64,000 bases of DNA from Egibacteraceae bacterium (GCA_035540635.1 DATLGH010000019.1:24497-88496); one strand, 5' to 3'. Counted from the stretch's first letter, positions 8,618-18,063 are shown. The notes: generated by a model from the letters alone, not told the origin. Made by a program: numbers and translations.

Positions 8618-10275
8618 AGGGCCCCGACATCCCCGCCGCCAAGCGCGCCGGTCTGCCCGTCGACCTCGACCGCCTCACGGCGGACGGCGACGCGTGGCTG
8701 TCACCCGAGGAGCGCTACGCGCTGAAGATGCACGGCGTCTGCGCGCAGGCACAGGCCGGTGTGTTCATGATCCGCGTGCGCGTCCCCGGTGGTCGCCTTC
8801 CGGCCGGCACCGCGCGCGGCGTCGCGCGTGTCGCCGAGCGCCACGGCCGGGGCTGGGTGCACCTCACGACCCGACAGCAGTTCGAGCTCCACCACGTTGC
8901 GGCCCGGGATGTCACCGCGGTGCTCGCCGCCATCGCCGACCTCGGTCTGACGACGAGCTCGACCTGCGGGCACACGATGCGCAACGTCATGGCCTGCGCG
9001 GACGCCGGCGTGGGCCTCGACGAGCCGTTCGACTGCCTTCCCGACGCCCGAGCCGTCTCCGACGCGGTCCTCGCCCGCTCCGCCGACCTCAACTGCCGGC
9101 TGCCGTCGCGCGTGAACATCGCGTTCGGCGGCTGCCCGCCCTGCCGGGACCACGCCCGGGTGAACGACGCCGGCTTCGTGTCGACCGTCCGGGAGGACGG
9201 TGCGCTCGGCTACGAGCTGTTCGCCGGCGGCAGCGCCGGCAAGGCGCCGTTTCTCGCCGTCCCGCTCGAGCAGTTCGTGCCCCGCCACGACGCCGTCGCC
9301 GCGGCCGAGGCCCTCGTCGAGGTCTTCGCCGCCCACGGCGACGTCGACCGCCCCGCGAAGGGGCGGATGAAGTTCCTCATCCGCGACCTCGGGGAGCTGC
9401 GCTTCGCCGAGCTGTTCGCCGCGGCCTACGACGGGGCGCGCGGCCGTCCGCGGCCCGCGCCCGCGCCGGTCGCGCCCGCCGACGACACCCAGGTGGCCGC
9501 CGTGCTCGCGTGCGCCCCGCCCGGGGGGTGGAGCAGCGGGGTGCGGCCGCAGCGCACGCCCGGCCGTGCGCTCGTCACGGTGGCGGTCCCGCTCGGCGAC
9601 GTCGACGGCGAGGACCTGCGGATGCTCGCCCGCCTGGCCGAGGAGCTCGGCGACGCGACGCTGTACCTCACCCGCAACCAGAACGTCGCCCTGCGCGACG
9701 TCGCGCTCGAGGCCGTGCCGCACGTGCGGCAGCGCCTCGCGTCGTGTGGCCTGGGGGTGCGGGGGGCCGACCAGGCAAGTGACGTCCGCGCCTGCACCGG
9801 CGGGCCGGTCTGCGCGCTGGCGATCACCCCCGCGCAGTCCGCCGGTGCCGCCCTTGCCGCCCACCCGGCGCTCGCACGCAACACCGGCTTGCGGGTGCAC
9901 GTCTCGGGATGCCCGAACTCGTGCGCCCAGCACCAGATCGCCGACCTCGGGTTCTCCGGGGGCAAGGTCACGGTGGGCGGCTCTCCGGTGCTCGGGTACC
10001 AGGTCTGGCTGGGCGGCGACGTCCCCGCGGGCGTCTTCGGCCGCGTCGTCGGCCGGGTGGCGGAGGCCGACGTACCGGCGATCACCGAGGCGGTGACCGG
10101 CATCTGGGAGGCACTGCGCCACCGTGGCGAGACGCTGTCGCAGACGGTCAACCGCCTGGGCGTCGACGCGTTCAAGGCGCACATCGACGCCCTGTGCGCC
10201 GGTCGCTGGGCGCCCGGTCCGGAGCCGGCGCACGCCGAGCCCGACCGGTCGCTTCCCCTCGTGGGCGTGGCGTGA
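8614..10275 (+). CDS. nirA: Siroheme/4Fe-4S nitrite reductase (nitrite/sulfite reductase family)
   Basis: Catalyses six-electron reduction of nitrite to ammonia, or of sulfite to sulfide. 553 residues with two ferredoxin-like half-domains each followed by a siroheme-binding domain. The cluster ligands are C394-x5-C400 (CTGGPVC) and C433-x3-C437 (GCPNSC). The first half has a partial, degenerate counterpart (FGGCPPCRDH). Its ATG overlaps the stop of the HemD-type regulator, and its stop overlaps the start of a Rieske protein (TGATG). The narB/narK/Rieske context favours nitrite over sulfite. Ferredoxin is the likely donor because no NADH-binding domain is present. Confidence 0.9.
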   Translation: MKGPDIPAAKRAGLPVDLDRLTADGDAWLSPEERYALKMHGVCAQAQAGVFMIRVRVPGGRLPAGTARGVARVAERHGRGWVHLTTRQQFELHHVAARDVTAVLAAIADLGLTTSSTCGHTMRNVMACADAGVGLDEPFDCLPDARAVSDAVLARSADLNCRLPSRVNIAFGGCPPCRDHARVNDAGFVSTVREDGALGYELFAGGSAGKAPFLAVPLEQFVPRHDAVAAAEALVEVFAAHGDVDRPAKGRMKFLIRDLGELRFAELFAAAYDGARGRPRPAPAPVAPADDTQVAAVLACAPPGGWSSGVRPQRTPGRALVTVAVPLGDVDGEDLRMLARLAEELGDATLYLTRNQNVALRDVALEAVPHVRQRLASCGLGVRGADQASDVRACTGGPVCALAITPAQSAGAALAAHPALARNTGLRVHVSGCPNSCAQHQIADLGFSGGKVTVGGSPVLGYQVWLGGDVPAGVFGRVVGRVAEADVPAITEAVTGIWEALRHRGETLSQTVNRLGVDAFKAHIDALCAGRWAPGPEPAHAEPDRSLPLVGVA

Positions 10276-10604
10276 TGGTCGCCTCCACCAGACGGGTGGT
10301 GCGCGTGGCGACGGTCGCCGACCTGCCGCCGCGTCACCTGCACACCCTCACCGTGCAGGACCGGTCCGTCGTCGTCGTGAACCTCGGCGGCGCCTTCGTC
10401 GCCTTCGACGGCTCCTGCACGCACGCCGGCGGGCCACTCGGCGAGGGCCGCGTCGTCGACGGCGAGCACCTGCGGTGCCCGTGGCACGGGGCCCGCTTCG
10501 TCCTGCGCACGGGCGCCCCCTGCGACGCGGGTCCTGCCCGCAAGCCGCTGCGCCTCTATCCCGTGCACGTCGACGGCGACGACGTCCTCGTCACCCTCGG
10601 CTGA
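10275..10604 (+). CDS. nirD: Rieske [2Fe-2S] protein, NirD-like
   Basis: 109 residues forming one Rieske domain with C48-x-H50 (CTHAGGPL) and C68-x2-H71 (CPWHG). The start ATG shares one base with the nirA stop (TGATG), so it is translationally coupled. The family includes the small subunit of assimilatory nitrite reductases and stand-alone Rieske ferredoxins. Here it probably delivers electrons to, or stabilises, the siroheme enzyme. A strong bidirectional hairpin follows at 10632-10663. Confidence 0.88.
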   Translation: MVASTRRVVRVATVADLPPRHLHTLTVQDRSVVVVNLGGAFVAFDGSCTHAGGPLGEGRVVDGEHLRCPWHGARFVLRTGAPCDAGPARKPLRLYPVHVDGDDVLVTLG

Positions 10605-10631
10605 CCCCCGCTCGAGGCCGTCTACCGCAGC

Positions 10632-10663
10632 ACCGCCGGGCGACGAGGGGGGCGCCCGGCGGT
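10632..10663. terminator. Bidirectional hairpin between nirD and the convergent unknown gene
   Basis: ACCGCCGGGCG at 10632-10642 pairs perfectly with CGCCCGGCGGT at 10653-10663 (11 bp, loop of ten). It sits exactly between two convergent genes and touches the stop codon of the minus-strand gene. There is no T-run, as is usual in very GC-rich actinobacteria. It is probably a shared terminator. Confidence 0.6.
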
Positions 10664-11631
10664 CAGCCGGGATGCCGGCCGGGGTCCCGCCCGCCCCGGT
10701 CGGCGAGCAGGCCGGTGTCGGCGCACACATCGACGCACCACCGCCAGAGGCCGGCGATGGGCGAACGGTCGCCCGTGGTCGCCAGGCGCGCCGGGCATCC
10801 GAGGGGCGTGTAGGCAGCGGGCACGTCGTCGTCCGCGGAGCCCTCGGCGAGCACGACGCTGTGCGGGGCGCCGTCGCTCTCCTGGACGGCGAACCGGCCG
10901 GCGTCGAACCAGCCGGGCCGGTCGCGTCCTTCCTCCGGCGTGTCGTCAGCCGCCGACAGCAGGTTGCGGTACGTGCGCAACGCCCCCTCCTGGCTCATCG
11001 CCGCCAAGCGGTGGGCCGGGGCGACGCTTCTCGCCATGACCTTGCGCTGGGCGGCCGGGGGCAGTCCCAGGGCGGCGAGCCTGCGGGACATGACCTCGGC
11101 GAGCTGGACGCAGACGCTGCTGCCGAACTGCATCCCCCCGTAGAGGAAGGTCTGCGTGTCACGCAACCTCGCGAGCGTCCGACGGTCGGCGCCTGCGCTG
11201 AACAGCGGCACGAGCGCGTCGAGGCGCTCGACGACCCACCCGAGGTCCGCGTGACGCTGCGCGCCGAGCTCACGGTGCAGGTGGAGCACGGTCGTGTCGA
11301 CGAGAGCCTTCCAGAGCTCGAAGAACGAGGTGATCGACCCTTCCTCGTAGGGCTCCGGGTGGACCTTCAGCATCCCCCACTCGGAGAACATCGACCGCGC
11401 CAGGCCGTACGGCGGATACGACGCGCGGTCGAGCAGCACGCGCCGCATGATCGCGTCCGCGAGCAGCGCCGTCAGCGCGTAGAGCTCCACCCGCAGCCCG
11501 TCGAGCACCTCACGCCGCGTCTCCGGTGGGCCGCCGGCCAGCTCTTTGCGGTCGGGAAGCGCCTCGAGGCCATCCGCCCCGCGGGCACGAAGAGCCGTCA
11601 ACCGCAGCGCAACACGCCCACCCTTGGCCAC
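10663..11631 (-). CDS. Conserved-looking protein of unknown function
   Basis: 322 residues if GTG 11631 is the start; the frame is open further upstream but that part is arginine/glycine-rich and overlaps the next gene on the same strand. The first 220 residues are mostly helical and charged (PDRKELAGGPPETRREVLDGLRVE ... STAF-like aromatic segment SMFSEWGMLKVHPEPYEEG). The last 80 are irregular, with several Cys and Trp. No signal peptide or membrane helix is seen. I do not recognise the family. It lies 53 bp downstream of another unknown helical protein on the same strand, so the two probably form one unit. Confidence 0.6.
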   Translation of the reverse strand: MAKGGRVALRLTALRARGADGLEALPDRKELAGGPPETRREVLDGLRVELYALTALLADAIMRRVLLDRASYPPYGLARSMFSEWGMLKVHPEPYEEGSITSFFELWKALVDTTVLHLHRELGAQRHADLGWVVERLDALVPLFSAGADRRTLARLRDTQTFLYGGMQFGSSVCVQLAEVMSRRLAALGLPPAAQRKVMARSVAPAHRLAAMSQEGALRTYRNLLSAADDTPEEGRDRPGWFDAGRFAVQESDGAPHSVVLAEGSADDDVPAAYTPLGCPARLATTGDRSPIAGLWRWCVDVCADTGLLADRGGRDPGRHPG

Positions 11632-11684
11632 ACCCGTACTGTGCCAGTGCCCGGCACGGACCCGCAACGCGCGCGGGCGTCGGG

Positions 11685-12173
11685 TCAGGACCGGCCCGTG
11701 CCGCCCGCTTGCGGCCAGGTGTGAAGCCCGACGAGGCTGCGCAGGTACACCGAGACGTGCGCCGCGTCGAGGACGAGACGGGCGGCCCGGCCGTCGGGGG
11801 GCCGCTGGAGCGCCGTGAGGGCGCGGGACAGCTCGTAGACGAGCGCGTCGACCGCGGCGGCCGCCTGGCGGCAGGTCGCGCCGATCGGCGAGTCGGTGCC
11901 GACCGCGCCAGGCGTGCCTGCGACGTCCTCGCCGAGCCCCTCGACGAGGTTGGCCTGGAACTCGTCGACCGCGGCGAGCACACTCCCGAGCGCCTCGACG
12001 TGCACGTCCACGCAACGATGGGCGAGGTCGGGGGGAACCGCCCGCACGAGCCGGTGCAACGCCGTGGGGAACTCCTCGCCACCCCGCGACATGCGCCAGT
12101 GCATCCCGCCGAGGATGCTCGCGGGGTCGTTCCAGCACAGCTGCACGGTGTCGGCGGGCTGCGCGCCGCTCAC
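11685..12173 (-). CDS. Unknown helical protein
   Basis: 162 residues. The N-terminus (LCWNDPASILGGMHWRMSRG) is followed by predicted long helices rich in Ala, Val and Leu; there is no membrane segment. The GTG start overlaps the pth stop (12170-12173), so it is translationally coupled to pth. The all-alpha pattern resembles small four-helix proteins, but I cannot name a family. The downstream gene at 10663-11631 is also unknown; together they form a two-gene appendage to the pth end of a housekeeping operon. Confidence 0.65.
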   Translation of the reverse strand: MSGAQPADTVQLCWNDPASILGGMHWRMSRGGEEFPTALHRLVRAVPPDLAHRCVDVHVEALGSVLAAVDEFQANLVEGLGEDVAGTPGAVGTDSPIGATCRQAAAAVDALVYELSRALTALQRPPDGRAARLVLDAAHVSVYLRSLVGLHTWPQAGGTGRS

Positions 12174-12802
12174 CTCGTCGGGCCCTTGGCGTGATGGCGG
12201 TTCTGCGCTCCCTCCAGGCCCTCGGCGAGGAGGTCGAGGACCGCGTCGGCAGCCCGCTCGATGGCGATGTCCGCCGCTTCCCGGTCCTTCGCGCCGAAGC
12301 GCTTCAGCACGTAGTCCGCGGGGTCCTGACGACCAGGCGGACGATCGATCCCGATCCGGACCCGCAGGAAGTCGGGGCTGCCGATGCGCTGCTGGATGCT
12401 CGCCAGCCCCTTGTTGCCGCCGGTGCCGCCGCCGCGCTTCAGACGGACCGTGCCGAGCTCGAGGTCGATGTCGTCGTGGACGACGATCAGCCGCTCGACG
12501 GGCACCTTGTAGAAGGCCATGAGAGCCTGCACCGGGCCGCCCGCGGTGTTGTAGTACCCGAACGGCCGGCAGAGGGACAGCGGCGTGCGGTCGAGGCCGG
12601 AACCCTGGAACGTGTCCGCGACCTGGGCCTTGGCCTTGTGCGGCTTGAACGACGCACCGAGCCGGTCGGCGAGCAGTCGCACGGTGTCCGCTCCGACGTT
12701 GTGGCGGGTGCCGCCGTACTCCGCCTCGGGGTTGCCGAGACCGACGACGAGCCAGCGGGGCGCGCTCACCGGTGCGCGTCGGACGCGATCGAGCAGCCCC
12801 AT
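12170..12802 (-). CDS. pth: Peptidyl-tRNA hydrolase
   Basis: Releases tRNA from peptidyl-tRNA that drops off the ribosome. 210 residues. Family motifs are all present: WLVVGLGNPEAEYGGTRHNVG with the catalytic His, HDDIDLELG, and GGTGGNKGLASI. A 10-residue basic N-terminal extension precedes the domain. It is next to rplY, prs and glmU, the same order as in mycobacteria (Rv1014c-Rv1018c). Confidence 0.96.
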   Translation of the reverse strand: MGLLDRVRRAPVSAPRWLVVGLGNPEAEYGGTRHNVGADTVRLLADRLGASFKPHKAKAQVADTFQGSGLDRTPLSLCRPFGYYNTAGGPVQALMAFYKVPVERLIVVHDDIDLELGTVRLKRGGGTGGNKGLASIQQRIGSPDFLRVRIGIDRPPGRQDPADYVLKRFGAKDREAADIAIERAADAVLDLLAEGLEGAQNRHHAKGPTR

Positions 12803-12817
12803 GGCCGCCCGCGCGGA

Positions 12818-13495
12818 CTACGGACCCGCGGTCGCGTCGGCGGAGTCCTCGGGCGTGTCGGCGGCGCCCTGCACGGCCCCCTCCACGTCCCCGAGCGGCT
12901 CGAGGGGCGCCCCCGCCTCGGTGTCGGGGACGTCGAGCGCCGGCACGACGAGCGTGACCACCGTGCGCTCCGGGTCCTCGAGCGACTCCACGCCTGCCGG
13001 GAGCACGAGGTCGGCCACCCGCTTCACGTCACCGACCGCCATGTCGGAGATGTCGAGGACGATCTGGTCGGGCACCTCGAGGGGCAGCACCTCGACCGGC
13101 ACGGTGTGGAGCTGCTGCTCGACGACCCCGCCCTCCTCCTCGCCGGGCGCGGTGCCCTCGGTGACGACCGGCACGTCGACGGTGATCTTCACCGACCGCG
13201 ACACGGTGACGAAGTCGGCGTGCAGGAAGTGCCGCTTGACGGGGTGGCGCTGGATCTCCCGCGCGATGACGAGCTGCTCCTGCTCGTCGACCCTCAGGTT
13301 GATGATCGCGTTCAGCCCGGCGTCGGTGTGCAGCGCGTGGTAGAGGTCGAGGGCGTCGACGGAGATGGCCGTCGGCTCGTCGAGGTCGGCACCGTACGCG
13401 ATGGCGGGCACCCGGCCCTCGCGGCGCAGCGCGCGGGCCTCACCCTTTCCCGAGCCCGCGCGCAAGCGGGCGGCGAGGGCGACCTGATCGGCCAT
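12818..13495 (-). CDS. rplY: Large ribosomal subunit protein L25 (CTC/TL5 family)
   Basis: Binds 5S rRNA in the 50S subunit. 225 residues from ATG 13495, which has AGGAG upstream in the leader; an in-frame start 17 codons earlier has no such site. The N-terminal L25 barrel (residues 1-95, RAGSGKGEARALRREGRVPA) is followed by the TL5-type C-terminal domain (about 100-190) and an acidic tail of about 35 residues. It is transcribed toward pth, with a 15-bp gap. Confidence 0.95.
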   Translation of the reverse strand: MADQVALAARLRAGSGKGEARALRREGRVPAIAYGADLDEPTAISVDALDLYHALHTDAGLNAIINLRVDEQEQLVIAREIQRHPVKRHFLHADFVTVSRSVKITVDVPVVTEGTAPGEEEGGVVEQQLHTVPVEVLPLEVPDQIVLDISDMAVGDVKRVADLVLPAGVESLEDPERTVVTLVVPALDVPDTEAGAPLEPLGDVEGAVQGAADTPEDSADATAGP

Positions 13496-13586
13496 GGTGA
13501 CACTCCTGTGGGGAAACGCGGAAAGGCGGCGCGGACGCGCGCGCACGCCTGCGTAGTCTAGCCGCGGCCCGCGCGCCCGGACAACG

Positions 13587-14552
13587 CTACTGGTTCTGGT
13601 CGTCGAACAGCTCGCTGACCGACTCGTCTTCGAAGATCGCCTTCATGGTGCTCGCGACGATGGGCGCGATCGACACGACCGACACCTTGTCCGTGCAGTC
13701 CGCCGGCAGCGGCAGCGTGTTCGTCAGGACGACGCGCTCGATGGACGAGCGTTCGATGCGTCCGCACGCGGGGCCGGACAGCACGGGGTGCGTCGCGCAC
13801 GCGATAACCCGCTCCGCCCCGTGGTCGATGAGCGCCTCGGCCGCACCGCAGATCGTGCCCGCCGTGTCGATCATGTCGTCGACGAGCACACAGGTCCTGC
13901 CCTGCACCTCCCCGACGACCGCGAGGGTCTTTGCGACGTTGTGCGCGGTGCGGGTCTTCGCGACGAACGCCATGCTCGCGTTCGGCAGCCGCGACGCGAA
14001 CTTCTCCGCGAGCCGCACCCGGCCTGCGTCGGGTGATGCCACGACGAGCTCCTGCTCGTCGAAGTGCTCGATGAGCCAGCCGACGAGCAGCGGCAGCGCG
14101 GTGAGGCTGTCGAGCGGATCGTCGAGGAAACCCTGGATCTGCTGGGTGTGGAGGTCGACCGACACGACGCGGTCGGCTCCGGCGACAGCGAGCATGTCGG
14201 CGAGCAGCTTCGCGGTGATGGGTTCTCGCGAGCGCGTCTTCTTGTCCTGCCGGGCGTAGCCGTAGTAAGGCACGACCGCGGTGATGCGCTTGGCGGACGC
14301 TCGCTTGGCCGCGTCGATGAGGATGAGCTGCTCCATGATGTTCTCGTTCACCGGCGCGCAGTGCGTCTGGATCACGAAGACGTCGGATCCCCGCACGTTC
14401 TCGCGGTAGCGGCAGTAGATCTCGCCGTTGGCGAAACGGTGGATGTCGACGTCGCCGAGACGCATGCCGAGATGGTCCGCGACCTCCTGGGCGAGCTCCG
14501 GGAACCCGCGCCCGGAGAAGATCTGCATCCGCTTCTTGGTGACGACCTCCAT
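13587..14552 (-). CDS. prs: Ribose-phosphate pyrophosphokinase
   Basis: Makes PRPP from ribose 5-phosphate and ATP for nucleotide, histidine and tryptophan synthesis. 321 residues from ATG 14552. Motifs: FANGEIYCRYRENVRGSDVF near the N-terminus, YGYARQDKK, VVSVDLHTQQIQGFLD, and the PRPP-binding CVLVDDMIDTAGT near residue 220. It lies 16 bp downstream of glmU. The frame is open upstream into glmU, but the annotated ATG gives the standard family length. Confidence 0.96.
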   Translation of the reverse strand: MEVVTKKRMQIFSGRGFPELAQEVADHLGMRLGDVDIHRFANGEIYCRYRENVRGSDVFVIQTHCAPVNENIMEQLILIDAAKRASAKRITAVVPYYGYARQDKKTRSREPITAKLLADMLAVAGADRVVSVDLHTQQIQGFLDDPLDSLTALPLLVGWLIEHFDEQELVVASPDAGRVRLAEKFASRLPNASMAFVAKTRTAHNVAKTLAVVGEVQGRTCVLVDDMIDTAGTICGAAEALIDHGAERVIACATHPVLSGPACGRIERSSIERVVLTNTLPLPADCTDKVSVVSIAPIVASTMKAIFEDESVSELFDDQNQ

Positions 14553-14568
14553 GCGCGCGGGGCTCCTC

Positions 14569-15927
14569 CTAGTGGCGGCTGCGTCTGCGGTCGGCGTACC
14601 CGGCGACCGTGCGCTGCTCACCACGCTCGACGGCGAGCGCACCTTCGGGGACGTCCTTCGTGATGACCGACCCGGCACCCGTGTACGCGCGGGCACCGAC
14701 CTCGACCGGCGCGACGAGCATCGTGTCGCTGCCGATGAACGCGCCGTCCCCGATGACCGTCGGGTGCTTGTCCCGCCCGTCGTAGTTGACGGTGACGGTG
14801 GCGGCGCCGATGTTGACGTCCCGGCCCACCGTGGCGTCCCCCACGTACGACAGGTGGGGCACCTTGCTGCCCTCACCGATCACCGACTGCTTGATCTCCA
14901 CGAACGCGCCAACCTTCGCGCCGCGCTCGAGCCGCGCGCCCGGCCGCAGGTAGGTGAACGGCCCGACGGTGACGCCGGGCCCGACCGAGGCCCCGACGAG
15001 CACGCTGTGGGTGACCGTTGCGCCCGCCTCGACGGTCGCATCGACGAGCCGGCTGGTGGGACCGATGTCGGCCGCCTCCCCGATCACGCAGCGCCCCTCG
15101 AGATGCGTCCCGGGACGCAGGACCGCGTCGGCGGCCACGGCCGCGTCAGCGTCGACGTAGGTGGTCGCCGGGTCGACGACGGTGACACCGCCGCGCATGA
15201 GCCGTTCGAGCACCCTGCGACGCAGCACCGCGGCGGCGTCGGCCAGCTGCACCCGGTCGTTCACGCCCGCGACGAGCTCGGCCGGGGCCATGACGGCGTC
15301 GGCGGCGAGCGGTCCGACCACGTCGGTCAGGTACTCCTCACCCTGGGCGTTGTCGGTGGAGAGCGCCCCGAGGGCCGAGACGAGCGGCCCGCGCGCGAAC
15401 GCGTAGATCGACGTGCCGACCTCGTCGACCGTGCGCTCCGCCTCCGTCGCGTCGCGCTCCTCCACGATGCGCACGACCTGACCGGCGCCGTCGCGCAGCA
15501 CCCGACCATAGCCGGTCGGATCGGCGAGGCGGGTGGACAGGAGCGTGACGGGCCGCGCCCCGTGCCCGTCGAGCAACGCCCGCAGCGGCTCGGCGGTGAC
15601 CAGCGGCACGTCGCCGGGCAGGACGAGGACGGTGTCGACGCCGTCGAGCGCGCCGGCGTCCACCACTTGGCGAACCGCGTGGCCTGTCCCGCGCTGCTCC
15701 GCCTGGGTGACGGTCACGAGGCCGGCGAGTCCCGACGACTCGGCCTCCGCGCGGACCTCGTCCGCCTGGTGCCCGACGACGACGACGACCCGGTCGAGCC
15801 CGAGCGGTCGCAGGGCCTCGAGCACCCACCGCAGCATGCTGCGGCCGGCGAGCTCATGGAGCACCTTGGCGCGCTCGGACCGGAAGCGGGTTCCCATGCC
15901 GGCGGCAAGGACGACTGCGGCACGCAT
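14569..15927 (-). CDS. glmU: Bifunctional N-acetylglucosamine-1-phosphate uridyltransferase / glucosamine-1-phosphate acetyltransferase
   Basis: Makes UDP-GlcNAc for peptidoglycan. 452 residues. The N-terminal nucleotidyltransferase begins [26 protein letters not shown]. The C-terminal half is a left-handed beta helix of hexapeptide repeats, with the acetyltransferase residues in [16 protein letters not shown] ... YVGDATVG. It heads the glmU-prs-rplY-pth unit and lies just downstream of a tRNA-Gln gene on the same strand. Confidence 0.97.
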   Translation of the reverse strand: MRAAVVLAAGMGTRFRSERAKVLHELAGRSMLRWVLEALRPLGLDRVVVVVGHQADEVRAEAESSGLAGLVTVTQAEQRGTGHAVRQVVDAGALDGVDTVLVLPGDVPLVTAEPLRALLDGHGARPVTLLSTRLADPTGYGRVLRDGAGQVVRIVEERDATEAERTVDEVGTSIYAFARGPLVSALGALSTDNAQGEEYLTDVVGPLAADAVMAPAELVAGVNDRVQLADAAAVLRRRVLERLMRGGVTVVDPATTYVDADAAVAADAVLRPGTHLEGRCVIGEAADIGPTSRLVDATVEAGATVTHSVLVGASVGPGVTVGPFTYLRPGARLERGAKVGAFVEIKQSVIGEGSKVPHLSYVGDATVGRDVNIGAATVTVNYDGRDKHPTVIGDGAFIGSDTMLVAPVEVGARAYTGAGSVITKDVPEGALAVERGEQRTVAGYADRRRSRH

Positions 15928-15949
15928 GTCAGCCGCGCCGGCAGGGCGG

Positions 15950-16023
15950 TGGCTGGGAGGGAAGGGATCGAACCTTCAACTTCGACTCCAAAGGACGACG
16001 TGATGCCATTTCACCACCTCCCA
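15950..16023 (-). tRNA. tRNA-Gln (anticodon TTG), CCA encoded
   Basis: The acceptor stem TGGGAGG pairs perfectly with CCTCCCA; discriminator G and an encoded CCA follow. The T arm GAAGG-TTCGATC-CCTTC is perfect. The anticodon loop CTTTGGA gives TTG. The U1-A72 pair and G73 are glutamine identity features. The anticodon stem as read (TCGTC/GTCGA) has a T-T mismatch at 30-40, which is unusual. Confidence 0.9.
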
Positions 16024-16108
16024 CCGTCCCTCGACGGAACCGGCCGGCAGCTCCGGAACGGGGGCGCGCACGCCCAGGCTAGCGGATCAGGCCGGGGCGT
16101 CCGGGGGA

Positions 16109-17137
16109 TCACCGACCGTCGGACAGCTCCGGTCCCCCGGCGGGTGACTGGGCGACGACGACGCGCGCGAAGCGGCCGGCGACCCGCTCGGCGATGCGGT
16201 GCGCCGCCACGGCGTCCTCGGCGAGGGCGAGGAGCGTCGGGCCGCTGCCCGACAGCATCGCGCCGAGGGCGCCCGCGTCGAGCAGGGCCTTGCGGTCCAC
16301 CTCGAGCTCCGGGCGGAGCGAGAAGGCGGCGGCCTCGAGGTCGTTGTGCAGGGCGGCGCCGAGCGCCACGGGATCCTGCACCCGCAGCGCCTGCAGGACG
16401 GCGTCCGGCTCGACCTCGCTCGGCCGGCAGTGACGGTCCCACGCGCGGTACACCTGCGCGGTGGGCAGCTGGTCGGCCGCCTGGCACACGACCCAGTGGA
16501 AGGTGCCTCTGCAGAGCACACGGGCGAGCGCGGTGCCGCGACCGGTGGCGAGCGCGGTGCCGCCGACGAGACAGAACGGCACGTCGCTGCCGAGGCTGGC
16601 GGCGACGGTGCGCAGCTCGTCACGGGTGAGGTCGCAGCCCCACAGCTCGTTCAGCGCCACGAGCGCGGCCGCGGCGTCGGCCGACCCTCCGGCCATGCCG
16701 CCGGCCACGGGGATGCGCTTGCGCAGGTCGAGGACCGTGCGCGGTTCTCCCGTTCCGGCGTCCGGGCCGGCGGAGCGGTCCCAGTCCCGCCCGCCGGTGA
16801 CCCCCCCGGATCCGAGCTCCGCCTCGAGGATGCCGGCGGCCCGTCCGAGCGCGACGGCGGCGCGGGCGGCGAGGTTGTCGCCGGCGGGGGGCAGGCCCTC
16901 CTTGGCGTCGTGCCAGAGCTCGACGCGCATGCGTCGGCGGCCGGCGGGGTGGTGACCGCGGCCCGGCGGGCCGACCACGCCGGCGTGCAGCTCGTCGAAC
17001 AGCGACACCGTCTGCAGGACGGTGACGAGGTCGTGGTAGCCGTCGGCCATGCGGCCCCGGACGGCGAGGAACAGGTTGACCTTCCCGGGAACGCGCACCG
17101 CCACGGAAGGGCCGTCGGCGGTCATCTCCCGGCTCAC
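16109..17137 (-). CDS. ispE: 4-diphosphocytidyl-2-C-methyl-D-erythritol kinase
   Basis: GHMP kinase of the MEP isoprenoid pathway. 342 residues from GTG 17137, with AGGGG eight bases upstream; ATG 17125 is an alternative. The N-terminus VRVPGKVNLFLAVRGRMADGYHDL is typical. The ATP loop is IPVAGGMAGGSADAAAAL near residue 155. A roughly 35-residue insertion (glycine-rich, DWDRSAGPDAGTGEP) sits just before it and makes the protein longer than usual. It lies downstream of rsmA, as in mycobacteria, and supplies precursors for the carotenoid genes found elsewhere in this window. Confidence 0.94.
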   Translation of the reverse strand: MSREMTADGPSVAVRVPGKVNLFLAVRGRMADGYHDLVTVLQTVSLFDELHAGVVGPPGRGHHPAGRRRMRVELWHDAKEGLPPAGDNLAARAAVALGRAAGILEAELGSGGVTGGRDWDRSAGPDAGTGEPRTVLDLRKRIPVAGGMAGGSADAAAALVALNELWGCDLTRDELRTVAASLGSDVPFCLVGGTALATGRGTALARVLCRGTFHWVVCQAADQLPTAQVYRAWDRHCRPSEVEPDAVLQALRVQDPVALGAALHNDLEAAAFSLRPELEVDRKALLDAGALGAMLSGSGPTLLALAEDAVAAHRIAERVAGRFARVVVAQSPAGGPELSDGR

Positions 17138-17208
17138 GGGTGGCGCCCCTTGTCTGCTGCCGTTCCGGCGCCGATGGTAGGGGGAGTCCGGGAGTATGAG
17201 CAAAGCAC

Positions 17209-18063
17209 CTACCGGACCCCCAGCGTGGCCGCCAGGCGCACCCAGGCGTCGAGGTCGAGCTCTTCGGCACGGGCGCCGGGGTCGAGCCCGCTGGCCCGCA
17301 GCGCATCCTCCACGGCCCCCGGGGGGTGCACGGCGCCGAGGGCGTTGCGGAGGCGCTTGCGCCGCTGCGAGAAGCCCGCGCCGACAAGCCGGAACAGGCC
17401 CGCCCGGTCGACCGGATACGCCCACGGTCGGGGGACGAGGCGCACGGTGACGCTTTCGACGTTGGGCACCGGATAGAACGCGGCCCGGCTGACCGCGGCG
17501 ACGACGGCGACGTCGGCGAACGCGGCCATCTTCACGCTGACCGCCCCGTACTGCGGACCGCCCACACGCGCCGCCCAGCGCTCCCCGACCTCGCGCTGGA
17601 CCATGACGTGCAGGCGCGTGAAGACCCCGGCGGCGAGGGCATCGAGCACCAGCGGTGTGGCGACGTTGTACGGGAGGTTCGCGACGAAGGCTGCCGGACC
17701 ACCGTCGACGAGGACGGCGAGGTCCACGGACAGGGCGTCGCCGTGCACGACCCGCACCTGCGGGTCCCACCCCAGGGTGGTCTGCAGCACGCGCACGAGG
17801 CCGGCGTCGATCTCCACCGCCACGACACGGGCGCCCGCCGCCCGCAGCGCGCGTGTGAGGCTGCCGACGCCTGGTCCCACCTCACACACGAGCTCGCCGG
17901 GGCGGACACCGGCGTCGCGCACCGTCTTGCGCACGGTGTTGGGATCGACGACGAAGTTCTGCCCGTGGGTCTTGCGGGGTGCGACGGCATGCGCGGCGAG
18001 CAGGCGGCGCACGTCACGGGGGGTCAGCAGCGGGTGGGCGGCCTCACCACTCGAGTCGGACAT
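17209..18063 (-). CDS. rsmA: 16S rRNA (adenine1518/1519-N6)-dimethyltransferase
   Basis: Dimethylates two adenines in helix 45 of 16S rRNA (KsgA). 284 residues. SAM-binding motif [14 protein letters not shown] near 60, NLPYN near 130, and the [11 protein letters not shown]-terminal signature are visible. The first 20 bp overlap the end of the upstream wall-protein gene, a conserved arrangement with the rpfB position in actinobacteria. Confidence 0.96.
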   Translation of the reverse strand: MSDSSGEAAHPLLTPRDVRRLLAAHAVAPRKTHGQNFVVDPNTVRKTVRDAGVRPGELVCEVGPGVGSLTRALRAAGARVVAVEIDAGLVRVLQTTLGWDPQVRVVHGDALSVDLAVLVDGGPAAFVANLPYNVATPLVLDALAAGVFTRLHVMVQREVGERWAARVGGPQYGAVSVKMAAFADVAVVAAVSRAAFYPVPNVESVTVRLVPRPWAYPVDRAGLFRLVGAGFSQRRKRLRNALGAVHPPGAVEDALRASGLDPGARAEELDLDAWVRLAATLGVR

